Assembly: GCA_000827265.1 (NCBI GenBank)
Contig: KN834798.1
Location: 1-64,000 of the forward strand
DNA: 64,000 nt
Origin: Collybiopsis luxurians FD-317 M1
Taxonomy: Eukaryota; Basidiomycota; Agaricomycetes; Agaricales; Omphalotaceae
Direction: 5' to 3'
Made by a program: the position numbers and the translations under genes. Shown here one piece after another: positions 42,276 through 52,959 of this stretch. The notes beneath the pieces are model-generated. The model was not told where the DNA came from. It saw nothing but the letters and a program-made list of their open reading frames with translations, and ran no database searches. Positions within the stretch are counted from its first letter, which is position 1. Each line of letters begins with the position of its first letter.

Positions 42276-44885
42276 TCACTTGCTTCGCTTCTTGGGACGT
42301 GGACTAGGAGACGGATCTCTATCGTGAGGAAGCCTGGAAGAGTTTGACCTGGTCCGTTTCACGGGGCTCATGATTCCTTCTCCCGCATTCACCTCCGACT
42401 CCGACCGGTCCCTCTTCGAAGCAAGGCTGAGCTTGATTGGTGATCCATAAGTAAGCTCAACGGTTGTGAACTTGTTTTCAGTTGTGATCTTGGGGCCAGA
42501 TAATTTTGAAGAGAGCGGTTTTCTCTGAGCAGGGATATGAGGACTTTCCAATGCAATCGGGGTAGAAAACTTGGCAGATGCATTGATTCCCGGAGTTGGC
42601 GCTAGAGAGGGAGACCCCGCTGTGGCAGCAGTAGAGAGTGGAGTGTGCTGTTCATCCAAGGTCGCAACGCTTAAGCCACTGGCATTCCTTGACAAGTTAC
42701 GCGAGCTTGAGGATTCCGCTGGGTCATCTGATGTAGAAAACAAATCATCCGGAAGTCCCCGTTCAGTTGCTGGAGGGCTCATCGAAGCATCCGACTCAAT
42801 AGTTGTAGGAGCTGCAGCTGACTGAGGCATTTGGCCGATGGTAAGTTGTCCGTCACTAGCAATCTCTACGGCGACTGTCCCAGGGGAAGGGCCAGGAGTC
42901 AGAGAGACATCGAGATCTGGAATCCTGCGATAGCCGGCTTGTATAATGCCATGGAATCTGGGTATAGTAATGAGTATCAGGATGCGAGGAGAAATACTTC
43001 AAACGTACTCTCGTTTTTTCGTGAATACCCTCAGAATAACTTCAGCAAAAACGAGTGGGCGCAAAGTACTGTAACTTCCATCGGAGGCCTTGCAGCGCAC
43101 TGCAGGGTATATCAGCAATGAAGTTCGGAAATGATGATGACCACCTACCACCTGTCTCTTCATTATGGAACTGCACATATTCCAGAGGATTCTTCTCTTT
43201 CATTCCATAGTGGATCGGAGTCTGTTCCACTATGATGTCCCCCACTTTTAGATCGTCGATATTCCACCCCGCATCGAGCAGTTGGTTTCGTTCGGTTTCA
43301 GGAACTTCATCGTATAACTCGCGCGCATTTTGGAAGATTCGCTCCTCCGTGATGAGCTGCTTGTAGGCGTCGCGCTCACCCCATGTAACCCACTTCTTGT
43401 CAACAAGGCGGTAGAGATTCCGGGTATCAATCCTGTTGAATATCTCCTGTGCCGGAGCTAGATTCTTTTTTGAGTATCAGATAATCACAGCTGTCAGTAA
43501 GGTGATAGAGAAGCCCACAGGGTCGCTAGACATTTGAATCTGCAACTTCAAGTTATCCGTCAGATGCAAAAATTCTTCAGGCTTCCTAATCTTCTCGGCA
43601 ATGTGGAGGAAGGGCTCGGCAAGGAGAAGGGCATCGATGATCATGAACTCGATCGCCGTGGCTGTAAGAGTGAACAAAATTAAGTGTTGAATATAAATCG
43701 ACGACGAGAACGCGAACCGGTTTTGTGGTGATACCACGTTTTGTGCAGCTTGTGTCGCGTTTGGTACACCTCAAAGACCTTGTCGAGGTCCTTGTACTCG
43801 TAAAGAATCTGATCGTCTATAACTCTTGCGGACTTGATCAGCCTATAATTAATAAGAGTGAAAAAGTACATGAAACTATCAACTGGCACGCATCAGTGAC
43901 ATGAAAGGCGTACCGAGGGATCTGGAGTTTGATGGGGTCACCGATAGCATTAGAGTCCCTCTGAATGTAGTCGAATCTATTTGTGAGAGCATCACAGTAA
44001 TGAAAGAATGATCGAGTGAATGACATACTTGTCGACGTCGAGTCCGTTTCTCTTGTTGGCAACAATCTCAAACAGGTACGGCTTCTCGTCCCTGCGTTGT
44101 ACAGGTTGGCGTTACATGAAGCAGGAAAATGAGAAAGACACGCACTGCAAGCACTTGCTGGGATCACCAGCAATGAGGGCTTTTATGAAAGCCACATCCT
44201 CGGGTGAAATGTTGATGTTTTTGTCTTTGATAAGGAAGTCGAGCATCATCTCGGAACCCTCTTCATGAGTCCACTTCTCCCCAGGCCTATAATAGAACAA
44301 TGAAGATTACACAAAGAGCACAAAGATCGGAGGGCTACAAAGAACTTACAACGCCGAAGGTATGAACGTGTTATCCCAGACATGAGACCAAGGACCGTGT
44401 CCTAGATCGTGAAGCAGCCCCGCAAGCGTAACACACTCGATATCTCGGTCGGTGATTCCAAGTTCGGGTTGTTGTTCTCGGAGACTGGTGACCAAAAGTC
44501 GGGCGAGATGTCCAACACCTACGGTTTCACTGATGCGTTAGAGATAGCCATTATGGAAGGGCTGAATCACGTACCAATTGAGTGCTCGAATCGATTGTGA
44601 GAGGCGCCAGACCAAACAAAATAGGTGGTACCCAGTTGCTTTATGTGGCGTAATCGCTGGAAAGCTCGACTGGACAAAGAAGGAAGAAGTCAGTCTACGA
44701 TCCTTATCTCAGATGAATCTTGAAACGTACGAATCAATGAATTCGCACATCCTTGGTGTTAATAAGACTACAAAAGCAAGTTGTAGTACAGGCAAAAGCT
44801 TCTAGATTACGCTCGGATACGTACTCTGGTCGTGCACTGGGTCTTTGATGAAACGTTGCTTTTTACGCGGAATTTCTGAAGACAT
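42276..44885 (-). CDS. SAMHD1-like deoxynucleoside triphosphate triphosphohydrolase (HD domain)
   Basis: Expected to hydrolyse dNTPs to deoxynucleoside and triphosphate, controlling nuclear dNTP pools. The ATG at 44885 opens [20 protein letters not shown]. Spliced exons then give [39 protein letters not shown], the metal-binding HD motif in [88 protein letters not shown] and [14 protein letters not shown]. The C-terminal region is [20 protein letters not shown] and [21 protein letters not shown] Ser/Pro-rich tail of about 210 residues ends SPRPKKRSK at 42276. There is no SAM domain before the HD domain, unlike human SAMHD1. About ten exons keep one frame throughout. The basic C-terminus could be a nuclear signal. 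Confidence 0.88.
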
Positions 44886-45352
44886 TTTGAGTGTCGTAAA
44901 TAATGAGTAGTGATCGTAGATAAGGGTAAGGTAGGGAGTTGGTAGGGAGAGAAGATGGAAGTTGGAAACAAAGAAATTCGCCTCACGTCTGTCACGACGT
45001 ACCGTACGGTCACGTACTGCGTTAGAGGGTGTGACTTCATTTTAAAGTCACCTGCCCGCGATTTTTTTTTCAAAGTCTGTCTAAGCGTCATTATCAAGTC
45101 GCTCGACTCGAGCTGTATGTGTATGCTTGCACTTTCTAGTTAATCAGAACTGAAATACGGTCGGTATTTATTCAACGAATCAGGAGCAGTAGTCAGGCTG
45201 TGCTCGAGAATTCAGCATCGGACATATTGTCTATTATGAAGGTATACGGTTCAATACAAGACCCAATTGATACACCTGCATACACGTACATATATTTAAA
45301 AAGGTCTCAATACGATTTTCTGCCCCCTCCGTATTCCGAAGCCAGACCGTAT
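44886..45352. other. Intergenic between the SAMHD1-like gene and the MGRPLWS gene
   Basis: A gap of 467 bases. The right part is the 3' flank of the next gene. No gene supported. Confidence 0.4.
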
Positions 45353-46387
45353 TCATGGCGACACCATCACTGCTGGCTGTCCAAAGCTACGACTTCGGGC
45401 ACGAGCGACTGCTTCCTCCACTGCTCTTCTCTGCCTCCTCAACCTTGCTTGAGCATTTGCCAGTGTCCTGCGAACATCGTTCACCGTCTCAGGCTCTGAG
45501 TTCGCAACCAATTCTGGTGGACTCATGGACTGAGATGTAGAAGTCCTGTGAGTAGGCACGGCAGACCCGAGGGTTCTCGACTGTTGACTCGAGTGCAGCA
45601 ATGCAGAATAAGCGTAATCAAGCCCCTGCCTCGAAAAGTGCGAAGAAGCGACGCGTCGGCTGCTATAGCTCGAACCTTCTCTTCGCTGAAGCTGCCGGTC
45701 TGCCAAAGTACGACTGCGGTGTTGCCTTTCCATCTCGAGAATAGTATCCCGGTTTTCAGCCAGAAGAAAGTCCAAGAGTCTTTCACGAGACTCTTGTGAA
45801 GATTCAGTTCGTGTCCTAAATCTCAACGGACGGTGTAAGTCGGGTACGGAAAATTGCATATCACTGTCATCATCACTGTCCAGATCAACCTGTAAGTGGG
45901 CGAGCCGACCACCAGGGAGAGCCGAGTGGGGCCTTCCGGAAGAGACGATTGGACCAACAGCAGCGGAAGTGGGTTCCGTACTGGATGTCGTGGCAGGATC
46001 AAGGGACCCTGAATTTTCGACAGATGGCGGCCTTTGGTCCACCACTGCGGCACGAGTCCTGCGGATCGATTCAAGGGCCTCTATCCTGCGACGGCGCGCC
46101 ATAATGTCCAACAAATCTCGACGTCGTTCCGCAACAAGTTCAGTGAGCGTATTTAAACGTTCAGCTGAAGCCGCAAAGCTCCAATCAGTGCTGAGCGGCG
46201 GTAGACTGCTTGAGCTGGTCGAGCTCGAGCCTGAACCCTCGTCGATTGGTATTTCCGCTTCTGCATAAGCAAAGAACGCGTCCGAATCTGGGTCGAAAGG
46301 ATGATTTGGGTTCCATTTTTCGGGCTCTTTGTTCGAAGCTTTGGGAGCCGGAGGATGATATACAGTTGACCAAAGTGGGCGGCCCAT
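45353..46387 (-). CDS. MG[R/Q]xL[Y/W]S family protein, intronless, 344 aa
   Basis: A single frame from the ATG at 46387. It begins MGRPLWSTVYHPP and has EKW at residues 23-25, PFDPDS at 30-35 and FF at 38-39, exactly the positions seen in the 360-aa protein at 26217. Then follow a Ser run, a charged helix (RLNTLTELVAERRRDLLDIM, RRRRIEALESIRRTRAAV), an acidic segment (DLDSDDDSDMQF), two further Glu/Arg-rich helices (ESRERLLDFLLAENRDTILE) and a basic coiled-coil-like C-terminus (RRTLANAQARLRRQRRAVEE). The frame stays open for 29 codons upstream, but only this ATG gives the family start. There is no known domain or signal peptide. The gene is divergent from the F-box gene, with only 186 bp between starts. 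Confidence 0.75.
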   Translation of the reverse strand: MGRPLWSTVYHPPAPKASNKEPEKWNPNHPFDPDSDAFFAYAEAEIPIDEGSGSSSTSSSSLPPLSTDWSFAASAERLNTLTELVAERRRDLLDIMARRRRIEALESIRRTRAAVVDQRPPSVENSGSLDPATTSSTEPTSAAVGPIVSSGRPHSALPGGRLAHLQVDLDSDDDSDMQFSVPDLHRPLRFRTRTESSQESRERLLDFLLAENRDTILEMERQHRSRTLADRQLQRREGSSYSSRRVASSHFSRQGLDYAYSALLHSSQQSRTLGSAVPTHRTSTSQSMSPPELVANSEPETVNDVRRTLANAQARLRRQRRAVEEAVARARSRSFGQPAVMVSP

Positions 46388-46573
46388 AACAGAGAGAGGA
46401 TAGAAAGTCAAAGTGATGGCGAGAGCAGCAGAATATTCGTGGCAGTAACAGAATACGATCAACGATGGGCACAACCGCTGGCCGCTGTGCCACGTGACCT
46501 TGATGCCCCTATTTAGTATTTACTATTTACGCAGCAGTCGCTATCACGTTCAAATCTCGAAGTCCGTTCCGCC
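46388..46573. promoter_or_regulatory. Compact bidirectional promoter
   Basis: Only 186 bp separate the divergent start codons of the MGRPLWS gene (46387, minus) and the F-box gene (46574, plus). Both promoters must lie here or overlap. A CACGTG E-box occurs at 46491-46496. Confidence 0.5.
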
Positions 46574-48311
46574 ATGCCTGAAGACGATGACCAGACTATG
46601 CAATCCACCCCAGCAGCACTCAAAATTCCCGAACTTCTCGAAAATATTTTTTCAGTCTCCGACGAGGAATCAAATTGTAATGCCAACGTCCTGGTTTGCA
46701 AAGCCTGGTCTGAGCCATGCATGAACGTTATCTGGAAAGAGGTAACCGACTTGCTCCGTGTTGCAAAGCTTCTTGGGCCTATTGCGCCCTACCATGTACC
46801 TGTGAGTTTGAAGTTTCATTGATTGCATCCCACTTGTAACTGAAACTCCAAATCTACATCAGGCATTTTCCAACAAGAAAGAGCCATTCAACTGGGACAG
46901 ATTTCATTTCTACGCGAAACGAATCCGCAGGATCACCTGTCATCACGACGAATACAAGGACGGGTACAAACGAAAAAATTATGAATTTCTTTTCGCTGAA
47001 ATAGGACTTTCTCGGCCATCGACTCCTCTCTTTCCTAATCTACAAGCACTTGAATGGCACGGCGAAATCGATCTGTACAGGCAAAATTTCTCCGTCATGT
47101 TCATGGAACCAACGCTTAAACAGTATATTCTGCACGATAATAGCGCGACAGTTCCGGCTTTATCACTCATCCTTCGAACCGTTGCAGAACGATGCCCTGG
47201 CCTCAAGTCTATTAGCCTTACCTTGGGCTCAGATATCGCAGGAATGGACGATGCTGTCCTCAAATTTATCGAAAGGATGACCAGCGTCAAATCCCTCACG
47301 TTGCCTCCCTTCCAAGATATGGCCCCATTCGCGTCTGTTCTTCGAAATTTTTCTCATCTCGAGGAACTTATCATCGGAGATGTGCAAATCTACAGGGGGC
47401 TGCCATTCATCCAATCGCTTAGTCCGCCTTCCACGGGAAGTAACTGCTTTGCGAGGCTAACCACGTTTAGCATTGTCGCATCCTATTTGGTCGCAGGAGA
47501 GTTTTTCACCAACAGCCTTCCATCCATGAAACGGGTAACGATCACCTCCGACATCCGAAAAGCCGAGACTCCGACATCCGTCAAGCGGCTTATCGAACTC
47601 CTCGCAGAAAAGTGCCCTCAATTGGAGGTCTTGTGTTTATCATACAACCCTCTTCTGCAGCCTGTGAAACAACAATGTCGATCCCCTCCACCAAGCTGCT
47701 TTGTTAAATCGATGCATCTGCAGCCGTTATTGGCCTGTTCGCGCATCCGGAGTTTTGAGTTCAACCACCCATATGCAGTCACATTGGAAGATCAGTTTGC
47801 AGAAGACATAGGATCAAATTGGCCTTACTTGCAGAAACTTTCACTCGCTCCCACTCCGTGCATGCAGCGCAAGGACTTCAAAAATTGCTTCACGCTCCGC
47901 GCTTTGCTTTCCTTCGCCTGTCATTGCCGTCATCTCTACCATCTTGCTATACTCGTAGCTCCTCAACCATCTACATGCCCATCCCAAAGCGATATTCAGG
48001 CTCTACCGCCGCGTTTCTTTGCCAGCCTTTCGACGTTCGATGTGGGCGCTTCTATGATATACGAATGCGACGTGGTTCACGTAACAATGATACTCAGCCG
48101 CCTTCTTCCTGAAAAATGCACCATTCAATACGAAAAGCCTAGCAAATTAGGGGACACCGGGGAAAGCAGCAGCGATAAATCAAAGTGGAAGTTGGTGAAG
48201 CATAGGATACCGTACGTGCGATGGATGGAACGCGAGGTTGGTGCCAAAATATGCGATCTGGAAGCGGAGAATCGACGGCTTCGGGCCGAGCTGAATGCTT
48301 CGAGTGCATAA
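46574..48311 (+). CDS. F-box protein with leucine-rich-repeat-like body, 558 aa
   Basis: A probable substrate receptor of an SCF ubiquitin ligase. Two exons (46574-46801 and 46863-48311) joined by a clean 61-nt intron give 558 residues. An F-box-like motif lies near residues 14-55 (LKIPELLENIFSV, then NVLVCKAWSEPCMNVIWKEV). Irregular leucine-rich repeats follow (FPNLQALEWHGEIDLY, RCPGLKSISLTLGSDIAG, MTSVKSLTLPPF, FSHLEELIIGDV, LAEKCPQLEVLCLSYNP, NWPYLQKLSLAP). The C-terminus is a short coiled coil (ICDLEAENRRLRAELN). This layout is typical of the hugely expanded F-box families of agaricomycetes. A shrunken copy of its 3' half lies at 50155-50440, upstream of a duplicate GST. Confidence 0.85.
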
Positions 48312-48389
48312 CCTTCCTGGATTTGCTTAGCTTGTTCTGTCCACTGTCCACTCAATCACATTAATAACATAAATTGTCATTCCGCGTTT

Positions 48390-49192
48390 TCATGACATTT
48401 TGACAGGATTGATACCATAATTTTCCAGCCAATCCAGATATTTCCCCCAGCGACCATTATGCCACAACATCAGGGCCTTCCACTCCGGGCTATCTGCACC
48501 AACCACATATCTTATCAAAAGTAAGTTGGCACCTAGTGCAGTATCAGCAAATGTTGGCTCCTTTGCTTTCCCAAGCGTGTCTCTGCTCCCCATCACTCCG
48601 TCCATTTTCCTCAGCGTTGCTTCAACTTGAGCCCACTTCTCTGCCATCTCCTTCTCGTCGAATTTTTCATGCGGATCAAACGGCGGCCCAATGTTGACGT
48701 ACTGCTTCTGCATACTGGGGCTGATCTTGCGAAAAACTCCGACACGAAGTAAAGGATACAGCGGTGTTAAGAATGTGAAGGACGTGTCTGACGCGAAGAA
48801 GTTTTGCAGGATTTCCGTATCGTCGGGTACGAGTGTAGGCCCGGAATCGGGATAGGTACGATCGAGGTACTTCGCGATGAGGAGGGAATCGGCGACTGCA
48901 GTTTTGGTTTCTGAGTCGTATATCATAGGAACTGTATATTTCGGACTACCGTCCTGACGGACGCCTGTTGGAGGAGCTCCGATTTCCTTCGCCGCAGCTG
49001 CAATTTCATTGTATTCAACGAAGCGGGTCGTAAAGGGGAGATTTTTGATTCGTAAAGCGAATCTAGAGCACAGTTAATGAGCCAAAAAAACTGGTTGAAT
49101 GGATATAATATATTTGCATACCTTATCCTAACTGCAAATGGGGAGGAAGAAGGATCGCCGGATAAAGTGGGAAGGTCGTACAGAGTGATCAT
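48390..49192 (-). CDS. Glutathione S-transferase, etherase (LigE)-like, copy 1
   Basis: Predicted cytosolic glutathione transferase for detoxification or ether cleavage. The ATG at 49192 starts MITLYDLPTLSGDPSSSPFA, followed after one intron of about 62 nt by FALRIKNLPFTTRFVEYNEI, then KYTVPMIYDSETKTAVADSL, with the cis-Pro before the beta-strand and the Glu/Ala-Asp-Ser glutathione-binding signature, and LLIAKYLDRTYPD. The alpha-helical C-terminal domain runs to GKYLDWLENYGINPVKMS at 48390. The protein is about 247 residues, normal for the family. It is convergent with the F-box gene. A close paralogue lies at 50471-51272. Confidence 0.87.
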
Positions 49193-49702
49193 CGCTGGTT
49201 CAAGAAGTTCAAGACTATTTCATATGAGACTGTCGCTTCGATGAGTTTTTGGGTGTATGCGCGTGAGATGAGAAAATAGGAGTTGGTTGCACTTGTGGGT
49301 GTTTGCCTGCGCCGATGCCCCATTGCCTGTCTGTACATAGTTTATATACTGTATTGCAAGGACTCTTGAATATTTTACTATATCTTAGTCAGAAAGAGAA
49401 TGTATAATACCTTTCTAAACGGCAAACCGTCAGCGCTAGATGTCCTTCTCAGTTGCCCTCAAATCCCGATTCCCCGTCTAGTCGGTAATTGGTAATACTT
49501 ACTCGCACGACTGTTCATTTGCATGTTCCACTTGCTCAGCAAGTTACTGAACAATTAATTTTACAGTAAGCAGAGCTCTGGACGACTAGTGACACGTATT
49601 CACGACGGCAGAGAAGGACAGGTGAAGATTTTCTGAACTTGGTAGGTATTCCTTTATAACGTCATCCTAATTAGTAACTCGGATATTGGCTAGTTCTTCT
49701 CG
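49193..49702. other. Upstream region of GST copy 1, partly repeated at 51600-52180
   Basis: No gene. From about 49425 the sequence matches the region upstream of GST copy 2, apart from a 268-bp insertion in the latter (51727-51994). Confidence 0.55.
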
Positions 49703-50040
49703 CACCACCACCATCTGCAGTGCTGTACGATTTAGCGTCCAATCCAGTACAGCGGTTCTGTACCAAGTTCAAGTTTGGTCGCGGAAATAATCCTGAATTT
49801 ATGAAATTGTTAAGGTATACAATGCTGTCCTAAACTACTTCGTCGGACGAAGATGTTGCATCCTCTGTAGGGAACTTTTGCTCAAAATGCTCCTCTACGC
49901 TCTGGTTTTCCGACAAGAACTGGTGAGAAATCTGACAGATGCGGGAGCTCTTATCAAGGTTCCTTTTACTAGGCCTAAACTCATCCATCCTTTTGCTCAG
50001 CTATCGATGGTCCTTATTTGCAGCCTCCCGAGACCTTGAT
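49703..50040 (+). pseudogene. Degraded CENP-V/GFA-type zinc protein gene
   Basis: Homologous to the fuller gene at 52197-52959: SAVRFSVQSSTAVLYQ near 49720, then the exon beginning VYNAVLN. The exon with the CSICRK zinc motif is missing, and the region matching FCSKCSSMLWLF is altered (the Cys-rich stretch now reads across a TAG). It ends near the PPET junction. It cannot form the zinc site. Part of the tandem block duplication. Confidence 0.7.
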
Positions 50041-50154
50041 AAGGTGGTGGGACTTTACTCTCGACCCTGACAATAGGTGGCATCGACCTCCGACTGCATG
50101 TTACTTCTCAACCACGACTGCCATATCTTTTGGCGTCAGGTATGTATCGATAGA
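50041..50154 (+). repeat. Short segment repeated near 53610-53720
   Basis: About 100 bases containing GTGGCATCGACCTC and CTGCATGTTACTT recur, diverged, at 53640-53700. They join the GFA remnant to the F-box remnant and mark the edge of a duplicated block. Confidence 0.6.
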
Positions 50155-50440
50155 GTTCCGACCAGAGACTCCGATATTTGTCAAGCGCCTTATGGAACTC
50201 CTCGCAGAAAAGTGCCCTTAATTGGTGCACCACTAAATACGAAAAGCCTACCAAATTAAGGTAAAACGGGAAGAGTAGCGATAAATCAAAGTGGGAATGG
50301 TGAAGCATAGGATGCGGCGAAGCATAGGATGCCGTACGTGCGATGGATGGAACGAGGTTGGCACCAACTTGTGCGATCTGGAAGCGAAGAATCAGCCTCG
50401 TGAATGCTTCGACGCCCGCTTGCCCTATCCAATCAATCGC
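50155..50440 (+). pseudogene. Remnant of the F-box gene's 3' half
   Basis: 50157-50222 matches 47562-47627 of the F-box gene (FVKRLMELLAEKCP against SVKRLIELLAEKCP), but the next base makes a stop. The sequence then jumps to a match of about 48118-48300 (TACGAAAAGCCTA and on, including the CDLEAENR-coding part). Some 490 bp between the two matches are deleted. It is non-functional and lies upstream of GST copy 2 in the same order as the original. Confidence 0.8.
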
Positions 50441-50470
50441 GTCTATAGAATTTATGGTCGTTCAGAAGTT

Positions 50471-51272
50471 TCACGACATCTCAACGGCACTGGTACCATA
50501 ATTTTCCAACCAATCCAGATACTTTCCCCAGCGACCATTATGCCACAACATCAGGGCCTTCCACTCCGGGCTATCTGCACCAACCACAAATTTGATCAGA
50601 AGTAGACTGGCAGCCAGTGCAGTATCGGCAAATATTGGTTCCTTTGCCTTCCCAAGGGTGTCTTTGCTCCCCATCACTCCGTCCATTTTCCTCAACGTCG
50701 CTTCAACTTGAGCCCACTTCTCTGCCATCTCCTTCTGGTCAAATTTTTCATCTGGATCGAACGGCGATCCAACTTTGAGGTACTGTTTCTGCATACTGGG
50801 GCTGATCTTGTGAAAAATTCCGACTCGAATTAAAGGAATCAGTGGTACTAAGATTGAAAGGGATATCTCTGACGAGAAGAGGTTTTGCAGTATTTCTGTA
50901 TCGTCAGGTGCGAGTATAGGCCCGAAATTGGGATAGGTACGATCGAGGTACTTCGCGATGAGGAGGGAATCGGCGACTGCAGTTTTGGTTTCTGAATCGT
51001 ATATCATGGGAACTGTATATTTCGGACTACCGTCCTGATGGACACCTGTTGGAGGAGCTCCAATTTCCTTCGCTGCAGCTGCGATTTCATCGTATTCAAC
51101 GAAGCGGGTCGTAAAGGGGAGATTTTTGATTCGTAAAGCGAATCTAGAGCACAGTTAGTGAGTTAAAAAAGTGGTCGAATGAATACAAGATATTTGCATA
51201 CCTTATTCTAACTACAAACGGGGAAGAAGCGGGACCGCCGGATGTAGTGGGAAGGTCGTACAGAGTAATCAT
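50471..51272 (-). CDS. Glutathione S-transferase, etherase (LigE)-like, copy 2
   Basis: A tandem paralogue of the GST at 48390 with the same two-exon structure. The ATG at 51272 starts MITLYDLPTTSGGPASSPFV, the second exon carries the same KYTVPMIYDSETKTAVADSL signature, and the end reads WLENYGTSAVEMS at 50471. Changes cluster in the helical domain (residues around NLFSSEISLSILVPLIPLIR) that lines the substrate pocket, while the glutathione site is unchanged. This suggests a retained enzyme with altered specificity. No stop or frameshift is visible. Confidence 0.85.
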
Positions 51273-51726
51273 CACTTGTTGGGCCAAAAGTTCAAGACTG
51301 GCTCATATGAGATTTTTGAGACTGTCTTTTTGATGGGTTTTATGCAAGTGAGATGAGAGACTAAGAGGAGGCTTTGGGTTTACCTAGCAAACGCACACCC
51401 CATTGCCTGTTCGTACATAATCTATATAAGGTACTGTAAGTACTCTAGAATGTTCTACTACATCTTAGTAAACATTGAATGTACCTGTGCATTCTCGAAG
51501 TTTCTCGCCCATTCTCCAGTGGAGGAGGGAGTGGGAAGTGTTTCAGGAAGTTGAAGTAGTGTAGTTATATTCTATGTGGCTACTCGGAACAGTTTATATC
51601 CACACCAGGCGCCAAGCTGCTACCAGCAAAATCTCAACGCTTTTTTAACGGCAGCTGCAGACCGTCAGCGCCACCAGTGGATGTCCTTCTCAATCGCTCC
51701 CAAATCCCGATTCCCTTAGGTCTAGT
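51273..51726. other. Upstream region of GST copy 2
   Basis: No gene. Its right half parallels 49425-49487 in the first block. Confidence 0.45.
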
Positions 51727-51994
51727 GTAAGGGTATGGATCCTAGATCCACGGTCATTCTACGTACTCAATGGTCTCAGTATGCAGTCTTAGATATAGTA
51801 TCCATTCCCTTATTTTGTTGTATGCGTTTGCCTCCGTATGCTTCGTCTCTGTTTCATTTCATATATTTCATATTGATAGTTGTATATATATACGAGGATC
51901 CTGTATACTCGTCGAATCAAACTGTGAGGGCTCTGGCGGATCCTCTATATCGGGACGGCGGAGGTACAGGCGAGGAGAGAAAACGCCATTATAT
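51727..51994. mobile_element. 268-bp insertion absent from the paralogous block
   Basis: The sequences around it match 49425-49500 continuously: the left flank ends GTCTAGT and the right flank begins CGGTAAT, which are adjacent in the first block. The insert is AT-rich on average and contains the palindrome GGATCCTAGATCC and two further GGATCC sites. No terminal inverted repeats or clear target-site duplication are visible, so it may be a small non-autonomous element or simply sequence lost from the other copy. Confidence 0.35.
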
Positions 51995-52196
51995 CGGTAA
52001 TGGGTAATAATTACTCGCACGGTTGTTCATGTTCCACTTGCTCAGAAAATTACTGAATAATTAATTTTGTAGTAAACCGAGTGTTTGAACGAGGTGCGCC
52101 ACGTATTTAGGACAGTGGAGAAGGAGAGGTGAAGGTATTGCTGTATGACGTTACTCTGATTAACAACTTCTTTTCTTACCACGACCGTTCGTAAAC

Positions 52197-52959
52197 ATGC
52201 CCATCGAACTAAAAGGGAAGTTGCCACTGCGGCACCGTAAGATTTAGCGTCCAATCCAGCACAGCGGTTCCGTACCAGGTTGGTTCAAGTTTAGCTGCAG
52301 AAGTAATCTTGAGTTTATCAAACGATCGACAGCTTTGTCTGTGCTCTATTTGTAGAAAGGTCGGAGGTGTTGGTGGGCACAAAGATCGATTTCTCTCTGC
52401 TTTGTCTAACAAGAGATCCATAGGTGGATCTATCAACCTTGGTGGTCATTCAAATACGTTGAAAATCCATCAAGGCAAAGAGTATATCAAGTAGGAAGGG
52501 CTCTCATTCGGATTCTTGGGCTGGTAGCGCTTACCGTGTCTTGGATATCATTAGGGTATACAATGCTGTCCTAAACAGAGATACTCCAGACGAGGAGATT
52601 GCGTCCTCTGAAAGGAACTTCTGTTCGAAATGTTCCTCTATGCTCTGGCTTTTCGACAAGAACTGGTGAGAAGTCCGACAGACGCGCGAGCTGTTATTAA
52701 AATTCCCTTTACTAGGCCTGAACTCATCCATCCTTTTGCTTCGGCTATCGATAGTCCCGATTTGCAGCCTCCCGAGACCTTGGTAAGTGGGTAGGGCTTT
52801 ACTCTTTAATCTGGCTTGAATACTCTCCAGGTTTGCATCAAACTCGATTCGAAGCCAGGATATGTTCGTCTTCCGGAGGGAAAGAAGGAGATTTATGCTG
52901 ATTACTCAGAAGACTCTCTTGAAGACTGGCACAAAAAGCACAAACTGTTTGCGGAGTAG
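52197..52959 (+). CDS. CENP-V/GFA-domain zinc protein, about 165 aa, 1-nt slip near the start
   Basis: The family relates to glutathione-dependent formaldehyde-activating enzymes and binds zinc through Cys clusters. Exons read GSCHCGTVRFSVQSS (CxC), LCLCSICRKVGGVG (CxxC), GGHSNTLKIHQGKEYIK, VYNAVLNRDTPDEEIA, NFCSKCSSMLWLFDKNW (CxxC), PELIHPFASAIDS and LDSKPGYVRLPEGKKE, ending DWHKKHKLFAE at 52959. The final 45 codons have four clean introns before them. The ATG at 52197 (MPIELKG) is one base out of frame with GSCHCG because of the run at 52211-52217. Either there is a single-base error there or the gene lost its start recently. Expected cytosolic; substrate unknown. Confidence 0.7.

Noticed and set aside
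44807..45097. Minus-strand frame overlapping the first exon of the SAMHD1-like gene
   Set aside because: Out of frame with the supported exon [12 protein letters not shown] and lacking any family resemblance.
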